Below are positions 34,787 through 44,047 of a stretch of DNA of 64,000 nt, one piece after another. Below the pieces are notes generated by a model. That model made no database searches and was not told the origin of the DNA. It saw nothing but the letters and a program-made list of their open reading frames with translations. Within the stretch, counting starts at the first letter, position 1, and each line of letters opens with the position of its first letter. The stretch lies in contig NZ_JBMEUF010000001.1 of the NCBI RefSeq assembly GCF_048820975.1, forward strand, positions 1,488,001 through 1,552,000. Direction: 5' to 3'. Origin of the DNA: Glaciecola sp048820975. Lineage in GTDB: Bacteria > Pseudomonadota > Gammaproteobacteria > Enterobacterales > Alteromonadaceae. The position numbers were made by a program, and so were the translations under genes.

Positions 34787-36778
34787 TTATAAGGCATTCA
34801 CTGTTTCTACTATGGCACTTGTTGTAATTCCAAAGTGTTCAAACAACTCGCCAGCAGGTGCAGATTCACCAAAAGTGTCCATACCTATAACAGCACCGTC
34901 AAGGCCAACATACTTATACCAAGTATCTTTTGCTAGCGCTTCAACAGCAACACGTTTGGTGACCGATTTAGGCAATACCGCTTCACGGTATTCTTTTGAT
35001 TGGCGATCAAATACATCAGTACATGGCATTGATACCACGCGAACGGCTTTACCTTGAGCACTCAACTCTTTCGCAGCATCTACGGCCAAATGCACCTCAG
35101 AACCTGTTGCAATAAGAATAACGTCAGGTGTGCCATCGCTATCAATAAGCACATAACCGCCACGCTCAGCGTCCATTAACTGCTGCTGTGAGCGCGCTTG
35201 CTGTGGCAAGCCTTGACGCGTAAATACCAAGGTAGTTGGACCGTCAGTTCGTTCTATGGCCGCTTTCCAAGAAATAGCTGATTCCACTTGGTCACACGGA
35301 CGCCATGTATCCAGATTTGGCGTTGCTCGCAAGGCAACAAGTTGCTCTACTGGTTGGTGAGTGGGGCCATCTTCGCCTAAGCCAATTGAATCGTGGGTAT
35401 ACACGAATATAACCGGTTGCTTCATAAGAGCTGCCATTCTTACCGCGTTTCTTGCATATTCCATGAACATTAAGAATGTTGCGCCGTAAGGCTTAAAGCC
35501 GCCGTATAAACACAAGCCGTTCATCATTGCTGACATACCGAACTCACGTACACCATAATAAATATAGTTACCGCTAGCGTCTTCTGCAGACACGCCCTTA
35601 CTGGTGTTATGAATGGTTAAGTTTGAACCCGCTAAATCAGCAGAACCGCCTAGCAATTCAGGTAAAATTGGCGCATACGCGTTTAAGGCATTTTGTGATG
35701 CTTTACGCGTGGCTGGGCTTTCAGGGTTTTGCTGAAGTGCTGAAATGTACTTAGCACATGTTTTGTTCCATAACTCTGGTAGCTCACCTTTTTTGCGGCG
35801 AACAAATTCAGCGGCTAATTCAGGATGCGCAACTTGATACTGGTTAAACATTTCATGCCAATCAGCTTCAGCCTGTTCGCCTTTTGATTTAGCATCCCAA
35901 CCAGCATATACATCATCAGGAATTTCAAAAGCACCGTATTCCCATCCAAGGGCTTTGCGCGTTAATACAATTTCGTCATCACCTAGTGGTGCACCATGGC
36001 AACTTTCGCTACCTTCTTTATTAGGTGACCCAAAACCAATCGTGGTTTTACAACAAATTAGGGTAGGCTTGCCGGTTTCAGCTTGTGCCTTTTCAATTGC
36101 CGCTGCAAGTTGCTCTGAGTCGTGCCCGTCAACATCGCTAATTACCTGCCATCCGTAAGCTTCGAAGCGCTTTGGTGTATCGTCGCTAAACCAACCTTCA
36201 ACTTCACCGTCAATAGAAATGCCGTTGTTATCCCAAAATGCGATTAGCTTACCTAAACCCAAAGTACCTGCTAATGAACATGTTTCGTGGGAAATCCCCT
36301 CCATTAAGCAACCATCACCCAAAAAGGTGTAAGTATAATGATTGACCACGTCAAAGTTATCTTTGTTAAACTGTGCAGCCAGTACTTTTTCAGCTAACGC
36401 CATACCTACGGCATTACTAATGCCCTGACCTAACGGCCCAGTAGTGGTTTCTACACCCGGTGCGTAACCATACTCTGGATGGCCTGGTGTTTTAGAATGT
36501 AGTTGTCTGAAGTTTTTAAGTTCTTCAATTGGTAAATCATACCCACTTAAATGGAGTAAAGAGTAAAGCAGCATAGAGCCATGACCGTTTGAAAGAATAA
36601 AACGATCGCGGTTTGCCCAGTTTGGGTTAGCTGGGTTGTGTGATAAATAATCACACCATAGTACTTGAGCAATATCAGCCATTCCCATTGGGGCACCAGG
36701 GTGACCTGATTTGGCTTGTTGAACTGCATCCATACTTAACGCGCGAACTGCATTGGCTAAATGACGACGAGAAGGCAT
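34787..36778 (-). CDS. tkt: Transketolase
   Basis: Thiamine diphosphate enzyme moving two-carbon units between sugar phosphates in the pentose phosphate pathway. The 663-residue protein has the ThDP-binding region with GDGCLMEGISHE, the pyrimidine domain with THDSIGLGEDGPTHQPVEQL, and a C-terminal domain. The start has AAGGAG a few bases upstream. It is the first gene of the minus-strand tkt-epd-pgk-fda group; epd starts 29 bases downstream. Confidence 0.96.
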   Translation of the reverse strand: MPSRRHLANAVRALSMDAVQQAKSGHPGAPMGMADIAQVLWCDYLSHNPANPNWANRDRFILSNGHGSMLLYSLLHLSGYDLPIEELKNFRQLHSKTPGHPEYGYAPGVETTTGPLGQGISNAVGMALAEKVLAAQFNKDNFDVVNHYTYTFLGDGCLMEGISHETCSLAGTLGLGKLIAFWDNNGISIDGEVEGWFSDDTPKRFEAYGWQVISDVDGHDSEQLAAAIEKAQAETGKPTLICCKTTIGFGSPNKEGSESCHGAPLGDDEIVLTRKALGWEYGAFEIPDDVYAGWDAKSKGEQAEADWHEMFNQYQVAHPELAAEFVRRKKGELPELWNKTCAKYISALQQNPESPATRKASQNALNAYAPILPELLGGSADLAGSNLTIHNTSKGVSAEDASGNYIYYGVREFGMSAMMNGLCLYGGFKPYGATFLMFMEYARNAVRMAALMKQPVIFVYTHDSIGLGEDGPTHQPVEQLVALRATPNLDTWRPCDQVESAISWKAAIERTDGPTTLVFTRQGLPQQARSQQQLMDAERGGYVLIDSDGTPDVILIATGSEVHLAVDAAKELSAQGKAVRVVSMPCTDVFDRQSKEYREAVLPKSVTKRVAVEALAKDTWYKYVGLDGAVIGMDTFGESAPAGELFEHFGITTSAIVETVNAL

Positions 36779-36987
36779 AACTACTCCTTGAAAAGATAGG
36801 TTAGCGTACTGATATTAGTAAACTGTATTAGATTTATTAAAAAAATCGGGTTGTATTGTTACTCAGCAGTTAACGTACTTCAATAATTAAATCTTGTTTT
36901 AGCCATATTTTATTACAATGTCTAAGAACAAAATTTGAAAAGTTTACGTATTAGGAATCTTGGGGTAACACATCCTATATTATTTAT
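36779..36987. other. Non-coding half of the tkt-metK divergent region
   Basis: The 410-base region between the divergent tkt and metK genes holds the tkt ribosome site (AAGGAG) at this end and the metK operator at the other. In between it is AT-rich. I found no open frame or clear tkt promoter. Confidence 0.4.
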
Positions 36988-37019
36988 AGACATTTAGACG
37001 TCTAGAAGTAAAGACTGGT
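36988..37019 (+). promoter_or_regulatory. Tandem met boxes (MetJ operator) upstream of metK
   Basis: Four contiguous 8-mers each begin with AGA: AGACATTT, AGACGTCT, AGAAGTAA and AGACTGGT. The second is a perfect MetJ consensus box; the others match at 6, 5 and 5 of 8. MetJ binds such tandem boxes cooperatively with SAM as co-repressor. The last box reaches the -35 region of the likely metK promoter, consistent with repression when SAM is plentiful. Confidence 0.82.
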
Positions 37020-37043
37020 AAATCATTTTCAAGCGTTTATAAT
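37015..37043 (+). promoter_or_regulatory. Likely metK promoter
   Basis: A perfect -10 TATAAT (37038-37043) lies 17 bases after CTGGTA (37015-37020), a weak -35. The -35 overlaps the last met box. The leader to the metK ATG would be about 140 bases. Confidence 0.55.
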
Positions 37044-37188
37044 GCACGGGTAAGCATTATTTGAATTTTAAAAGTTAGCGTAGAAAGTATTATATGAGTG
37101 TAGCAAATGTTGCACACGTTATTGAGTGATAGAAAACAATAGCGCCTTGTATACTCGCGATAACTTCTACCATTAATCAGGAACAATT

Positions 37189-38340
37189 ATGACAACACAT
37201 TTGTTTACTTCAGAATCAGTATCTGAAGGCCATCCAGATAAAATAGCTGATCAGATATCAGATGCGGTACTTGACGCTATTTTAAAAGAAGATCCAAAAG
37301 CACGCGTAGCCTGTGAAACCTTTGTTAAAACAGGAATGGTATTAGTGGGTGGCGAAATTAATACTCACGCATGGGTAGATATTGAAGAAATTACCCGCCA
37401 AACGGTCAAAGAAATAGGCTACACCCACTCTGATATGGGCTTTGATGGCGAATCTTGCGCGGTTCTAAACGCAATTGGTAAGCAGTCACCTGATATTAAC
37501 CAAGGTGTTGACCGTGAAAGTCCTGAGAAACAAGGTGCGGGTGATCAAGGTTTAATGTTTGGTTATGCGAGCAATGAAACTGATGTACTTATGCCCGCCC
37601 CTATTACCTATGCTCATAGATTGGTAGAACAACAAGCGAAATTAAGAAAAAACGGAAAACTTGATTGGTTGCGTCCTGATGCAAAAAGCCAAATCACTTT
37701 CGTGTACGAGAACAATAAACCTGTGGGTATAGATGCGATAGTTCTGTCTACTCAACATTGCGATAGCATTAGCACCAAAGATTTGCGCGAAGCGGTAATG
37801 GAAGAAATTATTAAGCCCATTATACCTGAGCAATGGCTAACATCTTCTACCCAATTTCATATTAACCCAACCGGGCGCTTCGTAATTGGCGGGCCTATGG
37901 GTGATTGCGGCCTAACGGGTCGTAAAATTATTGTTGATACATACGGCGGCATGGCTCGCCATGGCGGCGGTGCATTTTCAGGTAAAGATCCATCAAAAGT
38001 AGACAGAAGCGCCGCATACGCAGGGCGTTATGTTGCTAAAAACATTGTGGCCGCGGGCTTGGCTGAGCGCTGTGAAATTCAAGTTTCGTATGCCATTGGT
38101 GTTGCACAACCTACCTCTATTAGCGTTGAAACGTTTGGTACAAGTAAATTGCCAGAATCTACCTTAGTTGAGTTAGTAAAACAGCACTTTGATTTAACCC
38201 CTTATGGCTTAATTCAAATGCTAGCGCTAGAGCAACCCATTTATCAGGCAACAGCTGCTTATGGGCACTTTGGCCGTGAACAGTTCCCGTGGGAAGCTAC
38301 TAATAAAGCAGATGCACTTAGAAGCGATGCTGGGCTATAA
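37189..38340 (+). CDS. metK: S-adenosylmethionine synthetase
   Basis: Makes S-adenosylmethionine from methionine and ATP. The 383-residue protein has the family signatures TSESVSEGHPDKIADQISDA at the N-terminus, GAGDQGLMFGYA, and GGGAFSGKDPSKVDRSAAY. AGGAAC precedes the ATG. Tandem MetJ boxes lie about 170-200 bases upstream, so repression by its own product SAM through MetJ is expected; no MetJ gene is in the window. The M48 lipoprotein gene follows on the same strand after 37 bases. Confidence 0.97.
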   Translation: MTTHLFTSESVSEGHPDKIADQISDAVLDAILKEDPKARVACETFVKTGMVLVGGEINTHAWVDIEEITRQTVKEIGYTHSDMGFDGESCAVLNAIGKQSPDINQGVDRESPEKQGAGDQGLMFGYASNETDVLMPAPITYAHRLVEQQAKLRKNGKLDWLRPDAKSQITFVYENNKPVGIDAIVLSTQHCDSISTKDLREAVMEEIIKPIIPEQWLTSSTQFHINPTGRFVIGGPMGDCGLTGRKIIVDTYGGMARHGGGAFSGKDPSKVDRSAAYAGRYVAKNIVAAGLAERCEIQVSYAIGVAQPTSISVETFGTSKLPESTLVELVKQHFDLTPYGLIQMLALEQPIYQATAAYGHFGREQFPWEATNKADALRSDAGL

Positions 38341-38377
38341 TAGCCCATCATTTATTGCTTAGTAAGGAATGCTAAAT

Positions 38378-39184
38378 ATGAAAGTTTCACTCACCAGCAT
38401 GAAAAAAACGGTCTTAGCTTTGGCTACCGCTTCTATTTTGGTGTCTTGTGCTACGTCACCAACGGGCCGTTCACAGTTAATCATTTTTCCAGATTCACAG
38501 TTAAATGAAATGGGCGAGCAAGCCTTCACCAGCATGAAAAGCGATATAAAAATATCGAACCAACGTGTTGAAAATGCATTGGTTCAATGTATTGCTAATG
38601 AATTGCTCGAATTTGTGCCTAGTTCAGTATTTGACGGCGAATGGGAAGTGGTGGTGTTTGATGATGCCCAAGTAAACGCTTTTGCATTGCCAGGCGGTAA
38701 AATTGGTGTTTATACAGGCTTGTTGGGCGTTGCCGTTAATCAACATCAAGTAGCCGCGGTGGTGGGTCACGAAATTGGCCACGTAATAGCGCGCCACGGT
38801 AATGAGCGTATGTCGCAAAGTGCTGCAGCGAGTTTTACTCAGCAAGGCATTGCCGCTATTTTGCAGTCAAATGAAGTGGCGCAAACACCGCTTATTATGC
38901 AAGGTTTAGGCTTAGCGACACAATTAGGTACGCTGTCATATAGCCGTGATCATGAAACCGAGGCGGATATTATAGGGCTTGATTTAATGGCTCGTGCTGG
39001 TTTTCAACCACAAGAATCAGTTGAGCTATGGAAGAACATGGCTGCGAACAGTAGTGGAGAAAAGCCGCCTGAATTTTTATCTACTCACCCTGCTGAAAGC
39101 ACTCGCATTAAGAATTTAAGCGCCAACATGCCAGCAGCTACAAAACTGTATAACAACGCAGCCAATAAAGCTGATTGTAGTTAA
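38378..39184 (+). CDS. M48-family metallopeptidase lipoprotein (LoiP/YcaL-like)
   Basis: A 268-residue zinc protease of the envelope. A signal peptide ends in a lipobox with Cys-24 (ILVSC), so it is probably a lipoprotein. The zinc motif HEIGH is at 131-135, with the third ligand expected in HETEADIIG. E. coli LoiP and YcaL are similar in size and take part in outer-membrane quality control. I chose ATG 38378 because AAGGA lies nine bases upstream; the ATG at 38369 would sit directly on it. Confidence 0.88.
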   Translation: MKVSLTSMKKTVLALATASILVSCATSPTGRSQLIIFPDSQLNEMGEQAFTSMKSDIKISNQRVENALVQCIANELLEFVPSSVFDGEWEVVVFDDAQVNAFALPGGKIGVYTGLLGVAVNQHQVAAVVGHEIGHVIARHGNERMSQSAAASFTQQGIAAILQSNEVAQTPLIMQGLGLATQLGTLSYSRDHETEADIIGLDLMARAGFQPQESVELWKNMAANSSGEKPPEFLSTHPAESTRIKNLSANMPAATKLYNNAANKADCS

Positions 39185-39242
39185 ACTTACTTTTACGCCT
39201 TGTTAAGGTGATTACATCTACGTAAACGCATAAATTGAAGAC

Positions 39243-39274
39243 AAAAAAAACCCTTGCTTAGCAAGGGTTTTTTG
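39243..39274 (+). terminator. Bidirectional terminator between M48 protease and mscS
   Basis: The stem AACCCTTGCT / AGCAAGGGTT has a minimal loop and is flanked by an A run and a T6 run, between two convergent genes. Confidence 0.88.
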
Positions 39275-39293
39275 TTACATCAAAGATAAAAGC

Positions 39294-40133
39294 TTAGTCT
39301 TTGCTTTCTGATTCGTCTTTGTGTACATGTACATCCATTTGCGGATATGGAATAGAAATTCCTTCAGCATCAAAACGTAATTTAACCGCTTCAGTGAAAT
39401 CAAATTTCAAGCCCCAGAAGTCACCCGCTGCCGCCCAAGGACGAACAATGAAGTTAACGCTGCTATCACCTAGCTCAGATACTGCAACTTGTGGTGCTGG
39501 CTCAGCTAGAACGCGAGGGTCAGCTTTAATCATTTCTTCTAGAACAGCTTTAGCTTTCTTAAGATCATCATCGTAACCAATACCAAATACCATATCTACA
39601 CGGCGAGTATCTTTAGCACTGAAGTTAGTGATGTTGCCACCATAAATAGCACCGTTTGGAACAATGATTTCTTTGTTATCAGGAGTAGTCATAAGAGTAG
39701 TAAAAATACCTACGCTGTTTACTGTACCCATAGCGCCGCCAGCTTCAATGAAGTTGCCTGCTTTGAAAGGACGGAATACTAGTAACATTACGCCTGCAGC
39801 AAAGTTTGATAATGAACCTTGTAATGACAAGCCAATCGCTAAACCTGCAGCTGCTAAGATAGCCGCTAGTGAGGTAGTATCAACGCCTAGTTGGTCTAAT
39901 GCAGCAATAATAACGAACAACATTAAGATAGCTCTTACAATTGACTTCAAAAAATCAATTAGCATGTCGTCGTATTTAGATTTAGCCATTAATTTGCCGA
40001 AAACATTAACTAAAATGCTTACAACAATTTTACCAACTACATAAATAACAAGTGCCATCGCAATGTTAATTGCAAATGGGATAATAAATTCATCTAAATA
40101 CCTAGATGCATCTTCAGCAGTTAAATCGAACAT
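39294..40133 (-). CDS. mscS: Small-conductance mechanosensitive channel (MscS family)
   Basis: Inner-membrane channel that opens on hypo-osmotic shock. The 279-residue protein has the MscS layout: three membrane helices in the first ~125 residues, the pore helix AAAGLAIGLSLQGSLSNFAAG rich in Ala and Gly, then the beta domain (FRPFKAGNFIEAGG, TPDNKEIIVPNGAIYGGNITNFS) and the C-terminal alpha/beta domain, ending in a charged tail. Length equals E. coli MscS (286) closely. Confidence 0.93.
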   Translation of the reverse strand: MFDLTAEDASRYLDEFIIPFAINIAMALVIYVVGKIVVSILVNVFGKLMAKSKYDDMLIDFLKSIVRAILMLFVIIAALDQLGVDTTSLAAILAAAGLAIGLSLQGSLSNFAAGVMLLVFRPFKAGNFIEAGGAMGTVNSVGIFTTLMTTPDNKEIIVPNGAIYGGNITNFSAKDTRRVDMVFGIGYDDDLKKAKAVLEEMIKADPRVLAEPAPQVAVSELGDSSVNFIVRPWAAAGDFWGLKFDFTEAVKLRFDAEGISIPYPQMDVHVHKDESESKD

Positions 40134-40349
40134 GGTGTAATTCCTTTATTTTTTATTGTGTTTCTAATGAGTGTTGCTTTAAAAGCGGGTATAAAATACC
40201 AACAAGTAGCAAAAAAACAACAAAAATCTTTGTAAAAGTGTCACTAATTTGCAACACTATGAAGATACAGTATAAAAAAAATCACAAACTCAATCATGCT
40301 TTAGTCTTGATTGTTCGAAAAATCAGCAAGTTGGGGAGGAAACCGTACC

Positions 40350-40541
40350 ATGAACGTAGATTTGTTGCTTATGCTCGGTTCATTGCTTTTATTAGCTATC
40401 TCGGGTTTATTAGTATTCTGCTTTACCGAAGCAAAGGGAAAAAACACACCCCATGCTCGTAGAGAACGCACAGTAAATATGCGAGAAAACCTAGATAAGC
40501 CAGTTAACAAGCAGATATCGATGGGAAAAGAACTCATTTAA
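40350..40541 (+). CDS. Small single-pass membrane protein, unknown
   Basis: A 63-residue protein not recognised. The first ~25 residues are a hydrophobic helix (LLLMLGSLLLLAISGLLVFCF), followed by a basic, polar tail, so a small inner-membrane protein with a cytoplasmic tail is likely. The ATG at 40350 has a strong GGGGAGGAAA upstream; a longer frame from 40311 would add 13 poor residues. A strong terminator follows after 25 bases, which together with the ribosome site supports a real gene. Confidence 0.65.
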   Translation: MNVDLLLMLGSLLLLAISGLLVFCFTEAKGKNTPHARRERTVNMRENLDKPVNKQISMGKELI

Positions 40542-40565
40542 ATGAGTTTGTATTAAATATAATTT

Positions 40566-40606
40566 AAAAAAAGGCGAGCATTACATAATGCTCGCCTTTT
40601 TTATTT
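40566..40606 (+). terminator. Strong rho-independent terminator
   Basis: The 12-bp stem AAGGCGAGCATT (40571-40582) closes on its complement with a short loop and runs into T6. It lies 25 bases after the small membrane protein gene; the A run on the other side gives it a symmetric look. Confidence 0.88.
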
Positions 40607-40726
40607 TTCTAACTTGTTATGCCTACTTATTATAAATGCATTGCAATATAAAGCGAAAATACTAAACTCCCAAACTATCATTGCTAATTACAGCATTTCG
40701 TATTTCCCGTCAGTAACGAGTCTTTA

Positions 40727-41455
40727 ATGAGAATACCGCGCTTTTACATCAACGATAATTTAATTATTGATAACACCATTAATTTACCTGCAGAGCTAGC
40801 GCATTATATGGCCAATGTTCTACGCTTAAAACCAGGCGCACCTATTATACTGTTTAATGGCAATGGCAGTGATTACCCTAGTGAAATTGCCGATATTACA
40901 AAGCGCAAAGCCAGCGTTTTAGTTAATTCACAAATTAGTATTTCCCTTGAGTCAAAACTTCATCTGCATTTAGGCCAAGGTGTGTCTAAAGGGGATCGCA
41001 TGGATTTTGCCTTGCAAAAGGCTGTAGAATTAGGCGTGACTGAAATCACGCCTATACTCACTGAAAACTGTAATGTGAAACTTGACGAACAGCGTTGGCA
41101 GAAAAAGCACCTTGCATGGCAAAAGCTAATCATAGGTGCATGTGAACAAAGCCAACGAAATGTTGTGCCTACCTTACATGAGCCGGTGACTATGCAGCAA
41201 TGGATAGGCCAAAGCAGCGAATTAGACAAGGTAATACTTGCCCCGGGCGCTAAAACTTATTTGTCGGGCTTAAATAAGCCGCAGAAAGGTTTTCGTATAG
41301 TAATTGGGCCTGAAGGTGGTTTGAGCGAACAAGAGGTTTATACTGCTCAGCAAGTGGGTTATACGCCAGTGAATATTGGTAGTCGAATTTTACGCACAGA
41401 AACCGCAGCTATAGCAAGCTTGTCGATACTGCAATCTTTGCACGGTGATTTATAA
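40727..41455 (+). CDS. rsmE: 16S rRNA m3U1498 methyltransferase
   Basis: SPOUT-fold enzyme methylating N3 of U1498 in 16S rRNA. The 242-residue protein begins with the PUA-like MRIPRFYI segment and has the deep-knot motifs IGPEGGLSEQE and GSRILRTETAA used for SAM binding. It is followed by gshB, yqgE and ruvX, a neighbourhood conserved in many gammaproteobacteria. Confidence 0.95.
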   Translation: MRIPRFYINDNLIIDNTINLPAELAHYMANVLRLKPGAPIILFNGNGSDYPSEIADITKRKASVLVNSQISISLESKLHLHLGQGVSKGDRMDFALQKAVELGVTEITPILTENCNVKLDEQRWQKKHLAWQKLIIGACEQSQRNVVPTLHEPVTMQQWIGQSSELDKVILAPGAKTYLSGLNKPQKGFRIVIGPEGGLSEQEVYTAQQVGYTPVNIGSRILRTETAAIASLSILQSLHGDL

Positions 41456-41528
41456 ACACACTCGGTCTTGGTTTATGTGAATTAGACCATACTTATTGAG
41501 TCATACTACACGGATATATCAAAGCATA

Positions 41529-42473
41529 ATGACAATTAAACTCGGCATAGTAATGGACCCAATTGAGTCTATTAACATAAAAAAAGACACCAGCTTCGCT
41601 ATGATGCTTGAAGCACAAAAACGTGGTTACGAAATTTATTATATGCAGGTGAATGACTTGTATATTGACAATGGAGAGCCGCGAGCAAGCGTAAAACAGA
41701 TATCGCTTAAAGAAGACCCAGCCACGTTTTTCAAGGTAAATAAAGAGCTAGATATAAACTTAGGTGAGTTGTCGGTTCTACTTATGCGTAAAGATCCACC
41801 TGTAGATAGCCAATTTATATATGCCACTCACATATTTTCATTAGCGCAAGCTCAGGGCACTTTAGTGGTGAATAATCCGCAAGCCCTGCGTGACTTCAAT
41901 GAAAAGCTGTTTACCTCATGGTATGCCAACTACATTCCACCCACCATGGTAACGGCAAAGAAAGCGCAGATTAAAGCTTTTCATAAACAACACAAAGATA
42001 TTATTGTTAAGCCATTAGATGGTATGGGCGGCACCAGTATTTTTCGCGTAAAAGAAGATGCCGTAAATTTAGGCGTAATTAGTGAAATAATTACGGCAAA
42101 CGAAACCGAACACGCAATGGTACAAGCATACATGCCTGAAATTAAGCTAGGTGATAAACGCATATTGCTAGTAGATGGTGAAGTTATTCCTTATTGCCTA
42201 GCTCGTTTACCTACTGGCACTGAAACCAGAGGCAACTTAGCCGCTGGCGGACGCGGTGAGCCACAGGAAGTTAACGAAGCTGATATGCAAGTAGCACAAG
42301 CCATTGCCAAAGATATGTCTGAAAAAGGTATTTTGTTTGTGGGCCTTGATATGATTGGTAATAAAGTTACCGAAATTAATATTACCAGCCCAACATGTGT
42401 GCGTGAAATTGAAGCCGCATATCCTATCAATATATGCGCTCGACTATTTGATGCCATTGAAAAACGCTTATAA
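41529..42473 (+). CDS. gshB: Glutathione synthetase
   Basis: ATP-grasp ligase joining gamma-glutamylcysteine and glycine. I start at ATG 41529, giving 314 residues that begin TIKLGIVMDPIESINIKKD, matching the E. coli GshB start; the longer frame from 41496 adds 11 residues with no match. Family blocks include MVQAYMPEIKLGDKRILLVDGE, RLPTGTETRGNLAAGG and GLDMIGNKVTEINITSPT. Glutathione made here would serve the Prx-Grx fusion elsewhere in the window. Confidence 0.95.
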   Translation: MTIKLGIVMDPIESINIKKDTSFAMMLEAQKRGYEIYYMQVNDLYIDNGEPRASVKQISLKEDPATFFKVNKELDINLGELSVLLMRKDPPVDSQFIYATHIFSLAQAQGTLVVNNPQALRDFNEKLFTSWYANYIPPTMVTAKKAQIKAFHKQHKDIIVKPLDGMGGTSIFRVKEDAVNLGVISEIITANETEHAMVQAYMPEIKLGDKRILLVDGEVIPYCLARLPTGTETRGNLAAGGRGEPQEVNEADMQVAQAIAKDMSEKGILFVGLDMIGNKVTEINITSPTCVREIEAAYPINICARLFDAIEKRL

Positions 42474-42488
42474 TGAGTTAATAAAAAC

Positions 42489-43076
42489 GTGCCAATAAAA
42501 GAACCGAATATTACCCTTGTAGATAGCCTTCAAAATCACTTTTTGATTGCTATGCCCAGCTTAACCGATAAATACTTTAACCGCTCGGTTACTTATATTC
42601 TTGAGCATGGCGAGCAAGGTGCAATGGGCATTGTGATTAATCAGCCCTCTAACATGACGTTTCGCGAACTACTAGGCCAAGTCGATGAAAAAGCCCCGGT
42701 AAGTGATAGCATAAGTGAAAAAATTATTTTATGCGGCGGCCCTGTTCAAGCTGATCGAGGATTTGTCATTCATGAGTCCAGCGGTGCGTGGAATTCGTCA
42801 ACTCGTATCACTGAAGATATTATGGTCACTACTTCTAAAGATATATTGTTAGCTATTGGCAAAGAGGATGGCCCTCAAAATAATATACTCACCTTAGGGT
42901 ATGCTGGGTGGGAAGCGGGTCAATTAGAGCAAGAAATACAGGAAAACAGTTGGCTAACAATTCCTGCGTCAAAAGATATTCTGTTTGATACGCCCATTCA
43001 CAAGCGCTGGGAAACGGCCGTAAATAAGTTAGGCATAGATATTTGGCAGTTAACGCAACAAGCTGGGAGCGCTTAA
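42489..43076 (+). CDS. yqgE: YqgE/AlgH family protein (UPF0301)
   Basis: A 195-residue member of the YqgE/AlgH family, whose biochemical role is not settled; in Pseudomonas AlgH affects alginate genes. Recognisable blocks are HFLIAMPSLTDKYFNRSVTYI, GAMGIVINQP and LTLGYAGWEAGQLE. The start is GTG at 42489. It sits between gshB and ruvX, whose ATG overlaps its stop, the usual yqgE-ruvX coupling. The alginate lyase gene nearly 19 kb away is not evidence of a shared function. Confidence 0.9.
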   Translation: MPIKEPNITLVDSLQNHFLIAMPSLTDKYFNRSVTYILEHGEQGAMGIVINQPSNMTFRELLGQVDEKAPVSDSISEKIILCGGPVQADRGFVIHESSGAWNSSTRITEDIMVTTSKDILLAIGKEDGPQNNILTLGYAGWEAGQLEQEIQENSWLTIPASKDILFDTPIHKRWETAVNKLGIDIWQLTQQAGSA

Positions 43077-43495
43077 TGAGCACTCAATGTTGCCTTGCCT
43101 TTGATTTTGGTATGAAAAGCATTGGCGTTGCTGTAGGGCAATCGCTTACGGGAACGGCCTCACCCTTAGCGGCTCTTAAAGCACGTGACGGCATTCCTGA
43201 TTGGGACATATTGGCTGAGCTTATTCAGCAGTGGGGTCCTAACGAGTTACTGGTTGGTTTACCTTTAAATATGGACGGCAGCGAACAAGATATAACCAAC
43301 AATGTGAAGCGGTTTGCCAATCGCTTACAACACAAATACAAACTTAAGGTACACCTTCACGATGAACGACTATCTACCGTGGATGCTAAAGAAAGGTTGT
43401 TTGCTTTAGGCGGGTATAAAAAGTTAACAAAAGATAAAGTAGACAGCGTTAGCGCCTGTTTAATTTATGAATCATGGATTTTAAACGGCAATTAA
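43076..43495 (+). CDS. ruvX: RuvX/YqgF Holliday-junction-resolvase-like nuclease
   Basis: RNase H-fold protein implicated in 16S rRNA 5'-end processing and possibly junction resolution. From ATG 43076 it is 139 residues, with the family N-terminus LAFDFGMKSIGVAVG, LLVGLPLNMDG, and the DERLSTVDAKE block carrying catalytic acids. The ATG overlaps the yqgE stop (TAATG) and a GGGAG site lies just upstream, which decides this start over the frame beginning at 43043. Confidence 0.93.
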   Translation: MSTQCCLAFDFGMKSIGVAVGQSLTGTASPLAALKARDGIPDWDILAELIQQWGPNELLVGLPLNMDGSEQDITNNVKRFANRLQHKYKLKVHLHDERLSTVDAKERLFALGGYKKLTKDKVDSVSACLIYESWILNGN

Positions 43496-43505
43496 TAGGG
43501 CTGTA

Positions 43506-43814
43506 TTAATTTGCATGCTGGCATTGCCAACAAATTTTAAACTGCCCTTCATTACTTTCACCACATTGGTCACAGCGCCAATCTGCTTTAGGTTCGGCAA
43601 GTTCTCTTTCTAATTCATCTACAATGGATTGTGCTTGGGGTAAGTTGCCCGCATCAATTAACCACACTTCGGGTAGCGCTTCATGGGGTGGAATTTCACC
43701 CGCCGCACCTTGAATGAATTCATTCTTAACAAAGCTGGGTATATTTGCCTCATCTAAGAGCGCTTTTACTTGGCGTAATTTAACTTGATTATAGTCGCTG
43801 TAAAACTTCATCAT
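43506..43814 (-). CDS. DUF2007-type protein with C-terminal zinc ribbon
   Basis: A 102-residue protein with an N-terminal signal-transducing-type DUF2007 fold (residues 1-70; VKALLDEANIPSFVKNE and EVWLIDAGNLPQA) and a C-terminal four-cysteine zinc finger, CDQCGESNEGQFKICWQC. DUF2007 resembles the PII-like fold, but its function is unknown. It is convergent with ruvX, 10 bases away. Confidence 0.75.
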   Translation of the reverse strand: MMKFYSDYNQVKLRQVKALLDEANIPSFVKNEFIQGAAGEIPPHEALPEVWLIDAGNLPQAQSIVDELERELAEPKADWRCDQCGESNEGQFKICWQCQHAN

Positions 43815-44047
43815 AATGGTACCTTTTTATCTTTCGACAAGCATGTTGGTGTTGGTTTTATACACTAATGCTAGAAACTTAGCTCACTTGCCTATTGTTT
43901 ATGCTGGTTGCTACAGCATCCTACTCACTTAAATCGTTTTTTACGTTTACCTTGATTAATTTTGTTCGCTTTAACTAATTGGCAAGCAAAATTAGTATTA
44001 GTTCATTAAATAAATACAACAACGTAATATTAGTTAAAAGGAAAAAC

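Noticed and set aside
37020..37188. SAM riboswitch in the metK leader
   Set aside because: No riboswitch-like helices were recognised, and the tandem met boxes already explain SAM control.
42489..43076. Functional link of YqgE/AlgH to the alginate lyase
   Set aside because: The AlgH name comes from Pseudomonas alginate regulation; the lyase is nearly 19 kb away and the family is widespread in bacteria without alginate.
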